From Brachybacterium sp. EE-P12 (GTDB lineage Bacteria > Actinomycetota > Actinomycetes > Actinomycetales > Dermabacteraceae), in NCBI RefSeq assembly GCF_003711805.1, contig NZ_QXCP01000004.1:62001-126000 (forward strand): a stretch of 64,000 nucleotides of DNA, given 5' to 3'. Made by a program: the position numbers and the translations under genes. Under the pieces are notes generated by a model that was given only the letters and a program-made list of their open reading frames with translations, made no database searches and had not been told where the DNA came from. Below are positions 25,560 to 34,801 of this stretch, one piece after another (the first letter of the stretch is position 1; each line of letters opens with the position of its first letter).

Positions 25560-26843
25560 GTGACCACCACTTCTGCCAGTGCTCTCGACTTCACCGCCAT
25601 CGACGTCGAGACAGCGAACTCCTCGCGTGCCTCTCTCTGCGCCGTCGGCCTCACGCGAGTCCGTGACGGCCAGGTCGTCGAGCAGATGTCCTCTCTCGTC
25701 GTTCCCCCGCAGGGCCATGACGAGTTCGCGCCCCGCAACGTGGACATCCACGGCATCACCGCTGCTGCGGTCGCGGATGCTCCGAGCTGGGAGCAGCTCT
25801 ACCCGCAGGTGATGGCCTTCATCGGCGAGGACCCGCTCGTCGCGCACAACGCGCCCTTCGACCGGTCCGTGATCCAGCAGGTGAGCAGCGTCTACGACCT
25901 GGACTGGCCGACATCGCCGTGGTTCGACACCCTTCCGCTCGCCCGCGCACTGCTCACGCTCGGGTCGTATTCGCTGCCCTTCGTCGCCAAGGCCCTCGAC
26001 CTGCCGGAGCTCGACCATCATGAGGCATCCGCCGATGCGCTGCAGGCGGCACGGATCCTCCTCGCCCTCAGCGCGAGAGCTGGAGTCTCCGCTCTCGCCG
26101 ACCTCCCCGCAGGAGCCCCGGGATACCGCCCCGTGCCCCGCAGCGGCGCGTCCACGCCCGGGGGCGCGCCCACGCCTGCGCTCCGCGCCCCCGGCGACTT
26201 CTCGGGACTGACCGCGACGGATGTCCTCGCCGGCGAGAGCGTCGTCTTCACCGGGAAGCTGCTGCTGTCCACCCGGGCGGAGGCCCAGGCGCTCGTCGAG
26301 CACTTCGGTGGCGCCGCACAGGGATCGGTCATGAGGACAACGACGATCCTCGTCGCGGGAGATCTCGACCCTCGGAGCCTGCGTCCCGGTGTCCAGCTCT
26401 CGAGGAAGCTCGAGAAGGCGATGGACCTGGCCGCGAAGGGGCAGCCGATCGAGGTCTGGACCGAGGACGACTTCCACCAGCGCCTCGACGTCGGCCGCGA
26501 CCAGCTCGAGGCCGCGACCCGCGAGCAGCGCGTGCAGGCGAACCCGTCCTGGCTGCCGGAGCACGTCATCACCCAGGCGCAGGCGCTCGACTCCTCGACG
26601 AGCTATCAGCAGTGGCTGCGCGCGGCGCTGCGCCACCCCGAGGGGAAGCCGAAGGGTGGAGGGTCGTGCATCCGCTGCGGAGAGGGGCTCGTCGTGGACG
26701 GGTACTGGCTGTTCCTCGAACGCCGGGTCTGCTCCGGGGACTGCAACGAGAAGCTCAAGGACAAGGCCAAGAGGGAGTGGGCCAAGCTCGGCATCGAGCG
26801 CCCTGCTGCCCCCTCGTACTCCTCGAGCTGGGGCCGACGCTGA
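25560..26843 (+). CDS. DEDDh exonuclease with BRCT domain and C-terminal zinc cluster
   Basis: 427 residues from the GTG at 25560. Residues 8-170 are a DnaQ-type exonuclease (DFTAIDVETANSS, then VAHNAPFD and HEASADA). Residues 224-306 resemble a BRCT domain (SVVFTGKLLLSTRAEAQALVEHFGGA), as in DNA polymerase III epsilon-like proteins. Residues 370-400 hold a cysteine cluster (CIRCGEG ... CSGDC) probably binding zinc, followed by a basic tail. It shares the exonuclease-BRCT combination with the divergent 1228-residue protein, suggesting a common origin or shared DNA-repair role. Confidence 0.88.
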   Translation: MTTTSASALDFTAIDVETANSSRASLCAVGLTRVRDGQVVEQMSSLVVPPQGHDEFAPRNVDIHGITAAAVADAPSWEQLYPQVMAFIGEDPLVAHNAPFDRSVIQQVSSVYDLDWPTSPWFDTLPLARALLTLGSYSLPFVAKALDLPELDHHEASADALQAARILLALSARAGVSALADLPAGAPGYRPVPRSGASTPGGAPTPALRAPGDFSGLTATDVLAGESVVFTGKLLLSTRAEAQALVEHFGGAAQGSVMRTTTILVAGDLDPRSLRPGVQLSRKLEKAMDLAAKGQPIEVWTEDDFHQRLDVGRDQLEAATREQRVQANPSWLPEHVITQAQALDSSTSYQQWLRAALRHPEGKPKGGGSCIRCGEGLVVDGYWLFLERRVCSGDCNEKLKDKAKREWAKLGIERPAAPSYSSSWGRR

Positions 26844-26877
26844 ACGTCGCGCAAGGGCACGAGAACCGCAGGAACCT

Positions 26878-26899
26878 GTCGGCCGAGATCTCGGCCGAC
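26878..26899. promoter_or_regulatory. Perfect 22-bp palindrome upstream of the PH-domain gene
   Basis: Arms gtcggccgaga and tctcggccgac are directly joined. It lies 35 nt after the exonuclease-BRCT stop and 24 nt before the PH-domain start, so it could be an operator or fold as a stem in mRNA. No T tract follows. Confidence 0.5.
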
Positions 26900-26922
26900 C
26901 CATCGAAGAACAGGAGATCATC

Positions 26923-27300
26923 GTGGACGCATCCGTCGCCTCGATCACGTCGTGGACCTTCGTCGAGGAGTGCCCGATCCCGGAGGACGTCACCGCTCTG
27001 CTCGTGCCAGAGGAGCGCGCGATCGCGGCGTACAAGACGTTCCGCGACTCCGCGGTGTTCACCACGAAGCGCCTGATCGTCCGGGATGCGCAGGGGATCC
27101 GCGGCAAGAAGGTCGAGATCTACTCGTTGCCCTACTCGGCGATCAACATGTGGTCCTCGGAGAACGCGGGGACGCTGGACCTCAACGCCGAGATCGAGCT
27201 GTGGACGCGTGCGGGGCGGATCAAGATCGCCGTCGGCAAGCACATCGACGTGAGGCGGCTGGACCTGCTGATTGCGAACGCGGTGCTGCGCTCGTCCTGA
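26923..27300 (+). CDS. PH-domain-like protein (bacterial PH / YvbH type)
   Basis: 125 residues from a GTG with AGGAG 6 nt upstream. The sequence is nearly one domain with the bacterial PH pattern: DSAVFTTKRLIVRDAQGIRGKKVEIYSLPY, followed by alternating strands and a terminal helix (VRRLDLLIANAVL). It has no membrane span. Such proteins are often stress-linked; no specific function is known. Confidence 0.85.
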   Translation: MDASVASITSWTFVEECPIPEDVTALLVPEERAIAAYKTFRDSAVFTTKRLIVRDAQGIRGKKVEIYSLPYSAINMWSSENAGTLDLNAEIELWTRAGRIKIAVGKHIDVRRLDLLIANAVLRSS

Positions 27301-27317
27301 CAGCGGCGGCAGGCCGG

Positions 27318-27342
27318 GCGGCGGCGCTCCTCGCGCCGCCGC
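27318..27342 (+). terminator. Hairpin after the PH-domain gene
   Basis: Perfect 10-bp arms gcggcggcgc and gcgccgccgc with a tcctc loop begin 18 nt after the stop at 27300. There is no T tract, as is common in high-GC actinobacteria. Confidence 0.55.
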
Positions 27343-27429
27343 ACCGCGCCGCGGGCCACCGTTCCTCCCCATACCCACTCCGTCCACAACCCCCGTCGGC
27401 GCACCGTCCGATCCGGGCATTCTGGCCCT

Positions 27430-30306
27430 ATGAGGAACAGCGCCGAGTACCTGCCGCCCGCGATGGCGATGGCCCGCAGCCGTGAACCGGCCGAGCTGCT
27501 GCGCGTGGCCGAGGCGTGGCGCGGGATCGACCCGCACGGGCTCGGGCTCTCGCGAGCGGACTGGGAGGCGGCGGGCGCCCTCCTGGACTCCGGTCAGGTG
27601 CCGCTCCTGGGCGCCGGGGAGGGGGCCGACCTCCGCTTCGACTTCCCCGACGGCACGAGAGTGCTCCTCGACCAGCGGTTCTTCGTCCGCAGCGGCGACC
27701 GCTGCACGTGCGGCGACCAGCGCTGCCTGCACCGCTCCGCCGCGCTGCGCTCTCTGATGGAGAACCGCTTCCGACGGTCCTGGCGCATGATGCCCGACCT
27801 GCTGGGCCCCGACCCCGACTCCGCGGCGACGCCGACCGCGCCCAGACGGCCCGCGCCCGCCGTCGTCACCGGCCTGGTGTTCTCCGAAGAGGCTGCCTCG
27901 CCGTTGGCGGACGGCCCCTCGCTCGTGCTGCGCCCCTGCCGACGCACCAGCAGCGGCACCTGGCGTCGCTCCCTGGAGTGGGAGGCCATCGGGGAGGGCA
28001 TGGCACGGCTGCCCCCGACCCAGCAGAACGTGCTGCGCACCCTGGACCGGTGGCGACGCTCGCTCCGCCCCGGCGTCCCCCTGGACGTGCTCGGCCCCGA
28101 GCTGTGGACCCTCGTGGACGCCGCCCGCGCCGCCGGTCTCGAGATCGGGGCCGACGGGGACCTGGACCTTCGCGAGCAGCGGCTCGGCCTCGCCCTCCGG
28201 CTCGAACGGGTCCCCGGCGGGCTGGTGCTGCGAGGCATCCCGACCCTGGGCGAGTGCACCGCCCCGTCGCGCTGGACGCTGCTGGGCACGCCCCCGCACA
28301 GCGTCCTGCTCGAGCACCCGGACGGCACCGTGCTGCAGCGCCTCGGCGAGGAGCCCGAGATCATCTCCCTGGTCCGCTCCGGCGAGGTGTGGATCCCCGA
28401 GGCGGAGCTCGGGGACTTCTCCCGCCGCTCGCTCCCGCGCCTGCTGGCGCTGCCGAATGTGCGCCTGGCCGGCTCGCTCGACGGCGCCGACGGCGCCGAC
28501 GGACCGGAGCCCTCCGGCCGCGACATGCTGCGGATCCTCGCGAAGGAGCCCCAGATCCGGTGGGAGCTCAGCGTGCCCGAGGACCCCGACTGGCTCGACC
28601 TGCACGGCACCGTCACCGTGGGCGACCGGTCGATCACCCTCGCCACCCTCATCGTGGCGCTGCGCTCCAGGCAGCGTTTCCTCCTCGCCGACGGGCTCCA
28701 CCTCGACCTCGACACGCCGCGGATGCGCGCCCTGCGCCGCCTCCTCGAGAACGCGGCCGCGCACGCCGACGAGGACCGGCTGCGGCTCAGCCGCCACGAC
28801 CTCACGACCTGGGACGAGATCGCCGCCCTCGAGGGCATCCACGCCGACGCCGACCGCTGGCGCACCCTGCTGCACGGGATCCGGCCCGTGGATCTCTCGG
28901 CCGAGGAGCTCGACCCGGCCGTGCACGCGACGATGCGGCCCTACCAGCTGGAGGGATATCGCTGGCTCAGCGCCCGCTGGGACGCGGGCCTCGGCGGGAT
29001 CCTCGCCGACGACATGGGGCTCGGCAAGACCCTCCAGCTCCTCGCCGCGATCCGCCGGCACCGCCGCCGCGATGACCGCCCCGTGCTCGTGGTCGCCCCG
29101 CGCTCCGTGCTCGGCACATGGGCCGAGCAGGCCTCCCGGTTCGTGCCCGACCTCCGCGTCGACGTCGTCACAGGTCGGCTCGACGCCGACCCGGATCCCG
29201 CCGCCGCGGACGTCGTGGTGGTCTCGCACCAGCTGCTGCGCCTGGACTCCGCCCGCTACCGGAGCATCACCTGGGCCGCGCTCGTGCTCGACGAGGCGCA
29301 GGCCGCCAAGAACCCCGCCTCCCAGCTGCACCGGGCTCTGCGGGAGCAGCGCCGCGAGGTGACCATCGCGGTCACCGGCACGCCCGTGGAGAACTCCCTG
29401 CAGGGCCTGTGGGCGCTGGCGGCCCTCGTCGCCCCCGGGCTGTTGCCGCCGCTGGCGAAGTTCACCCGGAAGTGGCGCCGCCCCATCGAACGCGGCGCGG
29501 ACGGGGAACGGCTCGCCCTGCTGCGGCGGCGCATCGCCCCGATCCTGCTGCGCCGCACGAAGGACCTCGTCGCCCGCGACCTCCCGCCCAAGCTCGAGAC
29601 CACGCTCCACGTCCCGCTCGCGCCCGCCCACATCACCCGCTACACACGGGCGCTGAACACCGAGCGCCAGCGGGTGCTGGGCCTGCTCGACGACCCCGAG
29701 GCCAACCGCGTCGAGATCCTCGCGGCTCTGACCCGCCTGCGCCTGCTCGCCACCGATCCGGGAACCGTCCGGTCACCCTCGGCGAAGGTGCGCGAGCTCG
29801 TGGACCGGCTCGAGGACCTCGCCGGCGCAGGGCACCGTGCGCTCGTGTTCAGCCAATTCACGAGCCACCTCAGCACCCTCCGCGAGATCCTCCGGCACCG
29901 GGGCATCACCACCGCCTTCCTGGACGGCTCCACCGCGTCCCGCGAGCGGGTGATCGATGACTTCCGCACCGGGGCCCAGCCCGCGTTCCTCCTCAGCCTC
30001 AAGGCGGGCGGCACCGGCCTCACCCTCGTCGAGGCGGACTACGTCTTCCTCCTGGACCCGTGGTGGAACCCGGCTGTCGAGGAGCAGGCGATCGACCGCA
30101 CCCACCGCATCGGCCAGGACTCGTCGGTGACCGTGTACCGCCTGGTCTCCGCGCAGACGATCGAGGAGAAGGTGGTCGCTCTGCAAGAGGCCAAGCGCAC
30201 CCTCGTCTCCTCGGTCCTCCACCCGGACGGCGAGGTCACCACCGCCCTGGACGCGGCGCAGATCCGGGAGCTGCTCGCCCCGGAGAGCTCCCACGAACCG
30301 GCCTGA
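27430..30306 (+). CDS. SWIM zinc finger and SNF2-type helicase
   Basis: 958 residues. A SWIM-like zinc finger (CTCGDQRCLH, about residues 92-101) precedes a 350-residue unassigned region. The SNF2 ATPase follows: Walker A ILADDMGLGKT (about 527), VLDEAQAAKN (about 620), VTGTPVENS, then the C-lobe with ALVFSQFTSHL, SLKAGGTGL (about 858) and RTHRIGQ (about 889). This is the bacterial HepA/Rad54-like group; likely a dsDNA translocase remodelling protein-DNA complexes. The start is 6 nt after a CATTCT sequence, again near-leaderless. Confidence 0.93.
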   Translation: MRNSAEYLPPAMAMARSREPAELLRVAEAWRGIDPHGLGLSRADWEAAGALLDSGQVPLLGAGEGADLRFDFPDGTRVLLDQRFFVRSGDRCTCGDQRCLHRSAALRSLMENRFRRSWRMMPDLLGPDPDSAATPTAPRRPAPAVVTGLVFSEEAASPLADGPSLVLRPCRRTSSGTWRRSLEWEAIGEGMARLPPTQQNVLRTLDRWRRSLRPGVPLDVLGPELWTLVDAARAAGLEIGADGDLDLREQRLGLALRLERVPGGLVLRGIPTLGECTAPSRWTLLGTPPHSVLLEHPDGTVLQRLGEEPEIISLVRSGEVWIPEAELGDFSRRSLPRLLALPNVRLAGSLDGADGADGPEPSGRDMLRILAKEPQIRWELSVPEDPDWLDLHGTVTVGDRSITLATLIVALRSRQRFLLADGLHLDLDTPRMRALRRLLENAAAHADEDRLRLSRHDLTTWDEIAALEGIHADADRWRTLLHGIRPVDLSAEELDPAVHATMRPYQLEGYRWLSARWDAGLGGILADDMGLGKTLQLLAAIRRHRRRDDRPVLVVAPRSVLGTWAEQASRFVPDLRVDVVTGRLDADPDPAAADVVVVSHQLLRLDSARYRSITWAALVLDEAQAAKNPASQLHRALREQRREVTIAVTGTPVENSLQGLWALAALVAPGLLPPLAKFTRKWRRPIERGADGERLALLRRRIAPILLRRTKDLVARDLPPKLETTLHVPLAPAHITRYTRALNTERQRVLGLLDDPEANRVEILAALTRLRLLATDPGTVRSPSAKVRELVDRLEDLAGAGHRALVFSQFTSHLSTLREILRHRGITTAFLDGSTASRERVIDDFRTGAQPAFLLSLKAGGTGLTLVEADYVFLLDPWWNPAVEEQAIDRTHRIGQDSSVTVYRLVSAQTIEEKVVALQEAKRTLVSSVLHPDGEVTTALDAAQIRELLAPESSHEPA

Positions 30307-30513
30307 CAGTCCCGACCCCCTCACGAACGGCAAGGCCCATGTCCTCACAGCCCTCGCGTCCCTCATCCCTCCCCGGCCCGCTCACCCTCGATTCCTCCCC
30401 GTCCGCCGCCACATCGCCCGCCTCTCGCCGATCGGGACCAGCGCGTCGGCCTCCCGCTCCGCACCGCCTGCTGCTGCCCCCGGGCCGATGCGGCTCCTAG
30501 CATGGGCCGGGCG

Positions 30514-32187
30514 ATGACTTCCGACCTCAGCACCCTCACCCAGCTTCTCGCCTCCCTCGACGGCCGCGGCTACGGCTCCTACAAGCAGCTGAAGGGGAGC
30601 TACGACCTGGGCCCGTGCCATCTCGTGATCGACCACGTGCAGGTCGATCCCTACGCCCCGCCCTCCCTGCTGCGCCTGATCGTGGACCGCACCGCCGCCG
30701 GATTCCCCGAGGACCTCCTCGCCGACCGCCGCGGCCGCGTCGCGACGAGCGACTTCCTCGCCCGACACCTCGCGACGGCCGCCGCGGCGATCGACGGGCG
30801 GGTCGATGTCGGCGCCCCCGGACAGGAGGTCCTCGAGCGCACCACCGTCGCGTTCACCGAGAACGGCCTCGAGGCCCGCCTCGCCGCCGAGCTTCCCGCC
30901 TCCGGCCGGCGCATCCAGGGCCGGCGCGCCGCCCGCCTGCTCACCGAGGAGCTGCCGCGCCTGGCCGAGGCGGCCCTGCGGCATCGGAGCCTCGACGCCC
31001 CGGCGCTGCGCGCCCACGTCGCCCTCCACCGCGACCAGGAGGCGCTGCGCGATCAGCTCGCCGGGCGCGGCCTGGTCGCCTTCGTGGGCGACGGCGCGAT
31101 CCTGCCCCGCCGCTCCGGGGACTCCGACCTGCCGCTCCTCGACGGCCCCGTCCCCTTCGAGAGCCCTGAATCGATGCGGGTCACGGTCGAGCTGCCCAGC
31201 GGCCGGCAGGTGACCGGGATGGGGATCCCCGACGGGGTGACCGTGATCGTCGGCGGCGGATACCACGGCAAGTCGACCCTGCTCCGCGCGATCGAACGAG
31301 GCATCCACCCTCACGTGGCGGGCGACGGCCGCGAATGGGTGATCACCCGGGCCGACGCCGCGTCGATCCGCGCCGAGGACGGCCGCGCCGTGACCGGCGT
31401 GGACATCTCCCCGTTCATCTCCGGCCTGCCCTCCGGCACCGACACCCGCTCCTTCTCCACCGCGAACGCCTCGGGATCCACCTCGCAGGCCGCATCCCTG
31501 GTCGAAGCGGTCGACGCCGGCGCCTCGGCGCTGCTGATCGACGAGGACACCTCCGCCACGAACTTCATGATCCGCGATGAGCGGATGCGGGCCCTGATCC
31601 CCGCAGAGCGCGAGCCGATCACCCCGTTCGTGGACCGAATCCGCCCCCTGCTCACGGAGCGCGGGGTCTCCACCGTGCTGGTCGCCGGCGGGTCCGGGGC
31701 CTTCTTCGACGTCGCCGATCACGTGATCGCGCTGGACTCGTACCTCCCGCGGGACGTCACCGCCGAGGCCCGCGCGCTCGCCGAGGCGCCGCCGCCGTCG
31801 GCCGCCTCCGTGTTCGTGCCACCGCGCGCCCGCATCCCGGTCCCGGGCTGCCTGCGGCCGACGGGGAAGCGCAAGCCCGCCGCGGCACGCGGCCGCGACA
31901 CGATCCGCCTCGGCCGTGAGCACCTGGACCTCTCGGCCGTCTCCCAGCTGCTCGACGCCGCACAGACCCAGGCGGTCGCCCACGCCCTGGATCGTCTCGC
32001 GGACCAGGCCGAGCAGGCCGGACCCGTCCCCGTCGAGGACGCGATCCGCGCCCTGTTCGAGCGGATCGATGCGGGCGGGCTCGAGACGCTCTCGCCCCAC
32101 CGCGGACACCCCGGTCACCTCGCGCGGCCGCGACCGCTCGAGGTGCATGCCGCGGTGAACCGCTGGAGGGGGCTGCGACTCCTCTGA
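30514..32187 (+). CDS. ABC-class ATPase (PF09818/COG3044 type)
   Basis: 557 residues from the ATG at 30514; an ATG at 30502 is in frame but overlaps a TAGCAT promoter-like box. The N-terminus (LASLDGRGYGSYKQLKGSYDL) is typical of this family. P-loop GGGYHGKSTLL lies at about residues 246-257, and a Walker B-like LLIDEDTSATNFM at about 339. Members are soluble, lack transporter domains, and have an unknown but probably nucleic-acid or translation-related role. It follows the SNF2 gene by 207 nt, so it has its own promoter. Confidence 0.85.
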   Translation: MTSDLSTLTQLLASLDGRGYGSYKQLKGSYDLGPCHLVIDHVQVDPYAPPSLLRLIVDRTAAGFPEDLLADRRGRVATSDFLARHLATAAAAIDGRVDVGAPGQEVLERTTVAFTENGLEARLAAELPASGRRIQGRRAARLLTEELPRLAEAALRHRSLDAPALRAHVALHRDQEALRDQLAGRGLVAFVGDGAILPRRSGDSDLPLLDGPVPFESPESMRVTVELPSGRQVTGMGIPDGVTVIVGGGYHGKSTLLRAIERGIHPHVAGDGREWVITRADAASIRAEDGRAVTGVDISPFISGLPSGTDTRSFSTANASGSTSQAASLVEAVDAGASALLIDEDTSATNFMIRDERMRALIPAEREPITPFVDRIRPLLTERGVSTVLVAGGSGAFFDVADHVIALDSYLPRDVTAEARALAEAPPPSAASVFVPPRARIPVPGCLRPTGKRKPAAARGRDTIRLGREHLDLSAVSQLLDAAQTQAVAHALDRLADQAEQAGPVPVEDAIRALFERIDAGGLETLSPHRGHPGHLARPRPLEVHAAVNRWRGLRLL

Positions 32188-32233
32188 GACGACCCTCGGC
32201 ACTCGTGCGTGAGGCGGGACCCCGCCGCGGCCG

Positions 32234-32266
32234 GTGGCACGGCCGTCGGGACGGCGACCGTGCCAC
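32234..32266. terminator. Bidirectional hairpin between convergent genes
   Basis: Perfect 9-bp arms gtggcacgg (32234-32242) and ccgtgccac (32258-32266), with an inner ccgtc/gacgg stem, lie between the stop codons at 32187 (plus) and 32278 (minus). Placement suits termination from both sides. Confidence 0.6.
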
Positions 32267-32277
32267 GGCACCCCCGG

Positions 32278-33363
32278 TCAGGCCGGGTCGACGCCCTTCC
32301 CGGACGGCGAGACCAGGACCTTCACGGCGGTCTCGTTGCGGTGGATGAGGGTGTCGAATCCCTTGTCGATCAGGTCGTCGAGAGCGATGCGGCCGGTGAT
32401 GAAGGGGGCGAGGTCGATCTTGCCGCTCTCGACGAGCTCGATCACGGCCGGGTGGTTGTTGACGTACCCGATCGACCCGCGCAGATCGATCTCCTTCATC
32501 ACGAGCTTGTGCATGTCGAAGTCCGAGCGGTGGCCCCAGATCGAGATGTTCAGCAGCACGCCGGTGGGGCGCAGCGCGTCCATCAGGGTGTCCAGCACGA
32601 CCTGCACGCTGGTGGCCTCGAAGGCGACGTCCGCGCCCTTGCCGTCGGTGAGGGCACGGACCTCCTGGGCCACGTCGACCTCGGCCGGATCCAGGGCGTG
32701 ATCCGCCGCGCCGGAGTCCAGGGCCTTCTGACGGCGCAGAGGGGAGAGCTCCGAGACCACGACGGTCACCCCGAGCGCCCGCAGCACCGCACCGGTGAGC
32801 AGCCCGATGGGACCCGCGCCGCCGATCACGGCGACGTCTCCGGCCTTCGCGCCGGAGCGCTGCACCCCGTGGTAGGCGACGGCGAGCGGCTCGATGAGAG
32901 CGGCCTGATCCAGCTCGATGCTCGGGTCGATCCTGTGCACCCAGCGGCGAGCCACGGCGATCTTCTCGGCCAGGCCGCCGCCGTTGCCGCCCAGGCCGAT
33001 GAAGTTCATCCCCTCGGAGAGGTGGTAGTCGGTGGACTGCGGGCCGGTGTCGGTGCCCTCCTTGAGGATGTAGGGCTCGACGACGACCTTGTCCCCGACC
33101 TCGAGATCGGTGACGCCCTCGCCGAGGGCGGCCACGACGCCGGAGAACTCGTGCCCGAGCGTCACCGGGGCCGTCTCCCCGCTCCACGACGTCGGCGTGT
33201 CCGGGGTGGGGCAGAAGATCGGCCCGTCCAGGTACTCGTGCAGATCGGTCCCGCAGATCCCGCAGAACGCGACATCGATGAGCACCTCGCCGGCGCCGGC
33301 GGTCGGCTCGTCGATCTCCTCGATGCGGATGTCCTTGTTGCCGTAGTAGCGCGCTGCCCGCAC
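32278..33363 (-). CDS. Zinc-dependent 2,3-butanediol-type dehydrogenase
   Basis: 361 residues from a GTG at 33363. Medium-chain dehydrogenase features: catalytic zinc ligands in FCGICGTDLHEYL (about residues 34-46) and GHEFSG (about 70-75), and a Rossmann motif GGAGPIGLLTG (about 178-188). The sequence resembles (R,R)-butanediol/acetoin dehydrogenases, which lack the usual four-cysteine structural zinc loop as here. Probably interconverts acetoin and 2,3-butanediol with NAD(H); a polyol dehydrogenase is the alternative. Confidence 0.88.
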   Translation of the reverse strand: MRAARYYGNKDIRIEEIDEPTAGAGEVLIDVAFCGICGTDLHEYLDGPIFCPTPDTPTSWSGETAPVTLGHEFSGVVAALGEGVTDLEVGDKVVVEPYILKEGTDTGPQSTDYHLSEGMNFIGLGGNGGGLAEKIAVARRWVHRIDPSIELDQAALIEPLAVAYHGVQRSGAKAGDVAVIGGAGPIGLLTGAVLRALGVTVVVSELSPLRRQKALDSGAADHALDPAEVDVAQEVRALTDGKGADVAFEATSVQVVLDTLMDALRPTGVLLNISIWGHRSDFDMHKLVMKEIDLRGSIGYVNNHPAVIELVESGKIDLAPFITGRIALDDLIDKGFDTLIHRNETAVKVLVSPSGKGVDPA

Positions 33364-33688
33364 GGTGATCAATCCTCTCGACCTCGACCTCCGGTCGCTT
33401 CTCGCCCGGAGCGCTGATGGCATCGATCGTAGTGAGCAGGGTCGCGCGGGGCCCGGGACGAAGGTCGGCCCGCTGCGGGCTGCTGCCGTGCCTCGTCGTG
33501 ATCCGGTTCGATCCCGGTCGAGGGCGGTCGCGTCGCCGCCGCGAGGTGACGACCAGGTAGAACGTTCATCCGGTGCCGGGTACGGTCGGCGGTGCAGCCG
33601 GGCTCGCCGCCCGGCTCCGGCATGCTCTCGACCGACTGCGCGCCTGAGGGCAGGCCGCCGACACGTGAACCCGACGAGAGAGGAAGCC
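33364..33688. other. 325-nt divergent spacer
   Basis: It lies between the butanediol-type dehydrogenase and ectD and must hold both promoters. I see no clear operator, hairpin or small gene. A GAGAGGAAG ribosome binding site for ectD is at its right end. Confidence 0.4.
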
Positions 33689-34585
33689 ATGTCCACGGTG
33701 ACCATGACCGACGATCTCTACGCGACGCGACTGACGGAGGCGAAGGAGCCTGTCGTCCGTGAGCACCCCACGGTGTGGGGGAGCGCCGATGACGGCCCCT
33801 TCGACGCCGATGCCCTGCGTGCTCACGACGAGCGCGGTTTCACGATCCTGCCGGAGTTCATCACCGGTGAGGAGGTGGAGACCTTCCGGTCGGAGCTCGA
33901 TCGGCTCACGGCTGACCCCTCGCTGCGCGGTGACGAGCGCGTCGTCACCGAGCGCGCCTCCGGCGAGGTGCGCTCGATCTTCGCCGTCCAGCAGCTCAGC
34001 GAGCTGATCGACCGGCTCTCACGCGACCCGCGCCTGGTGGACCGGGCCCGCCAGCTGCTCGGATCGGACGTGTACCTGCACCAGACCCGCATCAACTACA
34101 TGCCCGGTTTCAAGGGCAGCGGTTTCTACTGGCACTCCGACTTCGAGACCTGGCACGCGGAGGACGGCATGCCCGCGCCTCGCGCCGTGAGCTGCTCGAT
34201 CGCGCTCACGCCGAATTTCCCGTACAACGGCGGGCTCATGGTGATGCCCGGCTCGCACCGCACCTTCGTGCCGAGCCTTGGGGAGACCCCCGAGGACAAC
34301 CACAAGTCCTCGCTCAAGGAGCAGAAGATCGGCGTGCCCTCCGAGGAGGCCATCACCGATATGGCCCACCGCCACGGCATCGACCAGTTCACCGGTCCGG
34401 CGGGCTCCGCCCTCTGGTTCGACGCGAACATCATGCACGGCTCGGGCAACAACATCACCCCGTTCCCGCGCTCGAACATCTTCCTGGTGTTCAACAGCGT
34501 CGAGAACACGCTCCGGGAGCCGTACGCGGCCTCCGCGCCGCGCCCGGACCACATCGCGCACCGGGACGCGCAGCCGCTGAGCTGA
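33689..34585 (+). CDS. ectD: Ectoine hydroxylase
   Basis: 298 residues. The EctD signature FYWHSDFETWHAEDGMPAPRA (about residues 145-165) is intact and contains the Fe(II) ligands His148 and Asp150; the second histidine lies in IMHGSGNN near residue 249. The enzyme is a 2-oxoglutarate-dependent dioxygenase converting ectoine to 5-hydroxyectoine, a compatible solute for osmotic or heat stress. The length matches the family. No ectABC genes are adjacent, so ectoine must be made from another locus or imported. Confidence 0.95.
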   Translation: MSTVTMTDDLYATRLTEAKEPVVREHPTVWGSADDGPFDADALRAHDERGFTILPEFITGEEVETFRSELDRLTADPSLRGDERVVTERASGEVRSIFAVQQLSELIDRLSRDPRLVDRARQLLGSDVYLHQTRINYMPGFKGSGFYWHSDFETWHAEDGMPAPRAVSCSIALTPNFPYNGGLMVMPGSHRTFVPSLGETPEDNHKSSLKEQKIGVPSEEAITDMAHRHGIDQFTGPAGSALWFDANIMHGSGNNITPFPRSNIFLVFNSVENTLREPYAASAPRPDHIAHRDAQPLS

Positions 34586-34620
34586 CCCTTTCCGCATCTG
34601 CTCTGCAGTGCAGGCAGAGC

Positions 34621-34664
34621 GGAGCACAGGGGGCGGACGAGGTGATCGTCCGTCCCCTGTCTCC
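34621..34664 (+). terminator. Strong hairpin after ectD
   Basis: Arms 34626-34640 and 34646-34660 pair at 14 of 15 positions around a ggtga loop and extend outward through ggag/ctcc with a one-base bulge. It begins 36 nt after the ectD stop. Very stable; no T tract. Confidence 0.75.
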
Positions 34665-34801
34665 GTGCGCACGGCCCGGACGTCGCCGACCGCCCATGTG
34701 TCACACTATGAACCGTATTTAGCGGACCTTTGGGGCATCGTGGTGGACTGTCCGCAGGGGCCGTCGCCCCGGCCTGTCCACTGCCTCGAGGAGTCCGCGC
34801 C

